A stretch of DNA of 64,000 nt from Trichosphaerium sp. ATCC 40318 (Eukaryota; Discosea; Flabellinia; Trichosidae). A model generated the notes under the pieces. It was not told the origin of the DNA. It saw only the letters and a list, made by a program, of their open reading frames with translations, and did no database searches. The DNA lies in contig JALMLS010000579.1 of NCBI GenBank assembly GCA_038496445.1, positions 186,001-250,000 of the forward strand. The letters are read 5' to 3'. The first letter of the stretch is position 1, and the number at the start of each line of letters is the position of its first letter. Positions 60,839-64,000 of this stretch are shown here, piece by piece. The position numbers were made by a program, and so were the translations under genes.

Positions 60839-61791
60839 TTACTCAGGTTCTTCTTCATCTTTTTTTGATTGCCATAATGACATGCTGTCTCTTAGCAGTC
60901 CTAGAATCATAGTCGTTTCTTTATAGTCATCATCATTTAATTCGTCTAGGTAATCTATTGAACCATCAAAGGCCTTCTTGGCAATAACATAAGCCTCATC
61001 TAAATTATTTAAAATCTCACCTTGAAACACACAAAAGCTATAAGTGAGTTCAAGGAGTATATGATTACTTGGTCTCATGTTACTTCTAGCCATCTTGAGC
61101 GCTTGCTTGTAAACTTCAAGTGCATTGTTTGTAGCATATGTACGCTCATCACCAATACTAATTTCGGCAATATAACGAAGATGATCACCCTTCATTTTCA
61201 TGTAAACTACTTTTGACTCAATGCTAGTTGACTTGGGTATAAGCTCTGTTGTTAGAATGTCTACAACCTCGTTGCAAATGTCTTTGAGCTCTCCTTCAAT
61301 CAGTTCACGGTATGCGTTTATCTTAGCTATCTTATAAGCACTTCCATCACTAGAGAAGTAACAAACGGAGTGAGCAATAAGAAAAGAAGTATGTCAAGCT
61401 TGTAGAAAAGTGAAAACAAAAAAGTGTAAAGGAACGCACGTCTCCACTTCTTTTACTTGCATGGACGATACTTTATGCCATGATGAACGTCTTAGCCTAA
61501 CGGTGTATTTGTACGCAATCAAGAACATCGTACGCTCGTCTCTTGATAACTCTAAACCAGCCAAAACCACTTTTTTCATTGCTTCAAGCATCTCTGGGTA
61601 ACGTTCCGCCTATTTTTTGTTTGTTGACAACGTTTGTAATCGTTTTTTTGGATTGATGCTGTTTTTGCGCTCTCTACGCCAAAGGGGTACTAACAGAGCC
61701 ATATACAACGACAAATAATAAAAAGCTTAATTTGAGCGCGTACTTGTTCAGCTAGGTATGCCATATACACGTTTTCTTCCCTTGGATCCAT
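60839..61791 (-). CDS. 14-3-3 protein
   Basis: Exons MDPREENVYMAYLAEQ, AERYPEMLEAMKKVVLAGLE, LSRDERTMFLIAYKYTVRLR (degenerate form of the family's L-x-x-E-E-R-N-L-L-S helix), KMKGDHLRYIAEI, ALEVYKQALKMARSNMRPSN and KETTMILGLLRDSMSLWQSK cover the nine-helix 14-3-3 fold in order, ending KKDEEEPE at TAA 60839-60841. Total length (~250) and acidic tail are standard. Dimers bind phosphoserine/threonine motifs on many partners. The usually invariant NLLSVAYKNVV segment is altered to MFLIAYKYTVRLR, so binding may be atypical. Three introns. Confidence 0.88.
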
Positions 61792-61912
61792 TTAATTGGA
61801 TTGATTGGTTAATTCAGGTTAAAAATTTTCTGGCATGTGTTTCATTGAAAAACAACTTGTGGTTTTTGTTGTGTGACAACAGAAAACTCGCAATTTTCAC
61901 TACAATAGGCAC

Positions 61913-62110
61913 ATGATACAACAGCTTGGGAAAACAGTAGTTGAGGAGATTTTGACACCGCAAGCAATAGCGGAGAGATTCGATCAAACTGAGAAAACGT
62001 CGAAAGTTTGTTTACAACTCACAAAGTTTATTGAAAACTGTATTATTTTTATCTACCCTTAGAGTTTATACATACTCGTAATTTTGGCATATCTGGCCTT
62101 TTTTTTATAA
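61913..62110 (+). CDS. possible 46-residue tail-anchored protein
   Basis: Exon 1 (61913-62005) encodes MIQQLGKTVVEEILTPQAIA then ERFDQTEKTSK. A 57-nt GT-AG intron with a pyrimidine-rich end joins in phase to SLYILVILAYLAFFL and TAA 62108-62110. The result is a soluble amphipathic helix and one C-terminal membrane span, as in small tail-anchored subunits of translocases or SNARE-like proteins. No family was recognised. It lies just upstream of, and divergent from, the 14-3-3 gene. Such short models can arise by chance. Confidence 0.35.
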
Positions 62111-62218
62111 TAGCATACCATGGAGCAACCACCGAGTAAAAACAATAAGACTATCAAGAACCCAGCTTAAAAGAAAAAAAATTTAGCTTGTATTCTTTTT
62201 TGAGACACTTGTGACTTT

Positions 62219-63986
62219 CTACGCACTCGCGATTTGCCATGAAACTACGTCACGATGTATGGATTCAGGTGTCAATGGAGGGGCAGGTTTTTTCGTCGGC
62301 CCATTCCAACAATCTTCAATAACGTTGTTGCCATAATCATCAATTTTATCTAGTAACAAATGAGATATTTTAAGAAGTTTTTTGAGGATTACCTGCTGTA
62401 AAGAGTGTTGTATTGCAAACCAGTTTTGAGATGTACATAACTGCTAAATCGGCTTTACGTCCTAAGTTGTCAGAATCTAAAGAAACCAAAGTTAAAACAG
62501 CTTCAAAAAGAAAATGAAAACTTTACATGATAAGCCGTCGCATAATCTAGCGTTTGCTCCATTTCCCAAGTATATAACTGAAGTATCTTGTGAGAAGAAA
62601 GAATCATACAGTTTCTATAGCATACCTCCACCACTGCCCATTGCACTATTCTTTACAAAAGAAGTATGCTCTACAGTCTACAACGCAAATGAGATGTAAA
62701 GGCTTCACTGAGGCTTTTAGCATGGTTTCTAAACTTACCGCTGTTACGTTATATAAGCATAAAGCTCCTCCCTGATCAGCTCTACGATTGGGTAAGACTT
62801 GAGAATTATAGAACCAAACTACTTACAGATTCCTTTCGAAATGAGAATTTGTTATTTTTAAGGTTCCATACGCTTCCATTGCATTGAAGTAAATTGCAGC
62901 GCCACGATTAGTACTACCATCCTATGTATCGAAATATTAGATGTTTGCAAATGGCACAATATGGACAGTGCACGTGATTTAAATTAAGATAATCGTAAAA
63001 AACTAAGAAAGCAAGGAAATACCTTTGTATTGAAGTTGGTGTTGCCAATGAACGTGCAGTTGTCTATGTTAGCTTCCATTCCAATTGTATGTCCAGTTTG
63101 AATTGATACACCACTTCCATCGAGATATCTACCCATTCCCTTATTGTAAGAGAAGACACTACCAGTTATGTTGACTCTACCACCGTTCCACACATTTATT
63201 GGGTTTCCTAAAGACCTAAATACATAAACTCAGTGAACAGTGATGTTTCTTACTTTGTGAATATGCAATTATGAACGCTGAGATTAACTTTGAAAGCATA
63301 AACACTGAGAACACCAGTCTGGTAAGGACGACACTTGTCAAATATAAGTCCAGATAGTGTTATTTGTGAGTTGTCTAACACATTTAGTTAAAAATGTTGG
63401 GCTTTATTTTGAGGTTGTACGCGATGATCTGAATCCACCAATATTGTATGCGCAAGATATATTAGCCTGCACATTTGTAAATAAGTTTTCGAAAAAACAA
63501 CAAAACTGTGCGTGCTTTTGGTTCCAAATTCACGTTTTCGGGTGTACCGCCAATAATACGAAAATCTTTTGCGATAGAGTAATAAGGGCCGTTTGGACAC
63601 CCGCCACAGGTTCCAGACATTTCCACACCATAATTTTTAGCTCCTATTGGAGTGTTTACATAGTGTTGGTAAAAACGCGATTTATACCTGAATAAACTCC
63701 ATCCAAAGCGTATATGGTCGTTACGTTAATTGGTTCGGTTGGATTTACTTTATGGCAAGTGGCAACACATGTAGCATCAAGTAATGACCCGCAAGGCCTT
63801 TAACAATAACAGTTGGCACAAAAAACCCATAGTAGTAAATTAATGGTCGCACGTTTCTTTGGAGCCACAATCTGGTGCTGTAGCGCTACTGGATGGCGAC
63901 AGGTATATTATTTCTAGTGCTGTGATATTTACAATGCCTAATGACAACAGTAATAGTACAATAACTGTTAATGAGTTGCTTCTCAT
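62219..63986 (-). CDS. secreted right-handed beta-helix (polymorphic-membrane-protein-like) protein
   Basis: Signal peptide MRSNSLTVIVLLLLSLGIVN from the ATG complementary to 63984-63986, then LSPSSSATAPDCGSKETC. Following exons carry degenerate ~20-25-residue beta-helix rungs: SGLIFDKCRPYQTGVLSVYA, VHNCIFTK, NGGRVNITGSVFSYNKGMG, ANIDNCTFIGNTNFN and AMEAYGTLKITNSHFERN, resembling the PMP/pectate-lyase-like repeats of chlamydial and amoebal surface proteins. The last exon reads YGNNVIEDCWNGPTKKPAPP and ends WQIASA at TAG 62219-62221. No catalytic residues were identified. Probably an extracellular adhesion or polysaccharide-binding protein. The path between 63240 and 63720 contains introns and is only partly resolved. 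Confidence 0.65.
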
Positions 63987-64000
63987 TTGTTATTTTTCTA

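Overview
The window is eukaryotic nuclear DNA from a compact, intron-dense genome, most likely a free-living protist. Genes are a few hundred bases apart or less, lie on both strands, and most are cut into many exons by short GT-AG introns of about 38-80 nt that often begin GTACGT or GTAAGT. The lineage cannot be named from the sequence. The mix (Zn2Cys6 regulator, LRR-dual-specificity phosphatase, F-box/RasGEF fusion, alpha-2-macroglobulin, phage-collar-like secreted protein, deiodinase-like selenoprotein) fits an amoeboid or other phagotrophic protist, but that is inference.

Layout. 1-4.4 kb: Tup1-like WD40 protein (cut by the window edge), a small unknown gene, a complete DMC1 meiotic recombinase and an LRR-phosphatase. 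4.5-8.5 kb: a tandem pair of secreted C-type-lectin-like genes. 8.5-11.4 kb: a GNAT acetyltransferase, then a deiodinase-family gene with an in-frame TGA in the T-U-P-P-F motif and a convincing SECIS hairpin after its stop codon. 11.8-14 kb: a mucin-like PAN/Apple-type surface protein. 14.3-21 kb: an unknown gene, a CRAL-TRIO/Sec14 protein, an M17 aminopeptidase and NSE3/MAGE. 21-27.7 kb: a small gene and the INO80 ATPase. 28-30.8 kb: a Zn2Cys6 transcription factor. 30.8-36 kb is gene-poor, with a SAM methyltransferase, a broken ubiquitin-like gene and dispersed repeat copies. 36-47.8 kb: F-box/RasGEF, F-box protein, 4-coumarate-CoA-ligase-like enzyme, ankyrin protein, PH-CH-CH actin-binding protein, Cdc25-type rhodanese and an SRPBCC protein. 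48-52.5 kb: a disrupted MORN-like gene, a Golgi glycosyltransferase and a secreted tail-collar-domain protein. 53-60.5 kb: a SPRY-SPRY-alpha-2-macroglobulin fusion. 60.8-64 kb: 14-3-3, a tiny putative tail-anchored protein and a secreted beta-helix protein.

There is no operon logic. The genes are ordinary neighbours, with several very tight divergent and convergent pairs. The strongest unusual items are the selenoprotein with its SECIS element, the SPRY-A2M architecture, the intron-bearing phage-collar protein, and a ~150-nt segment shared between the last exon of the CRAL-TRIO gene and the antisense of a methyltransferase 5' end. Exon joins were worked out by hand from reading frame, phase and GT-AG signals. 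Where phases did not close, this is stated.
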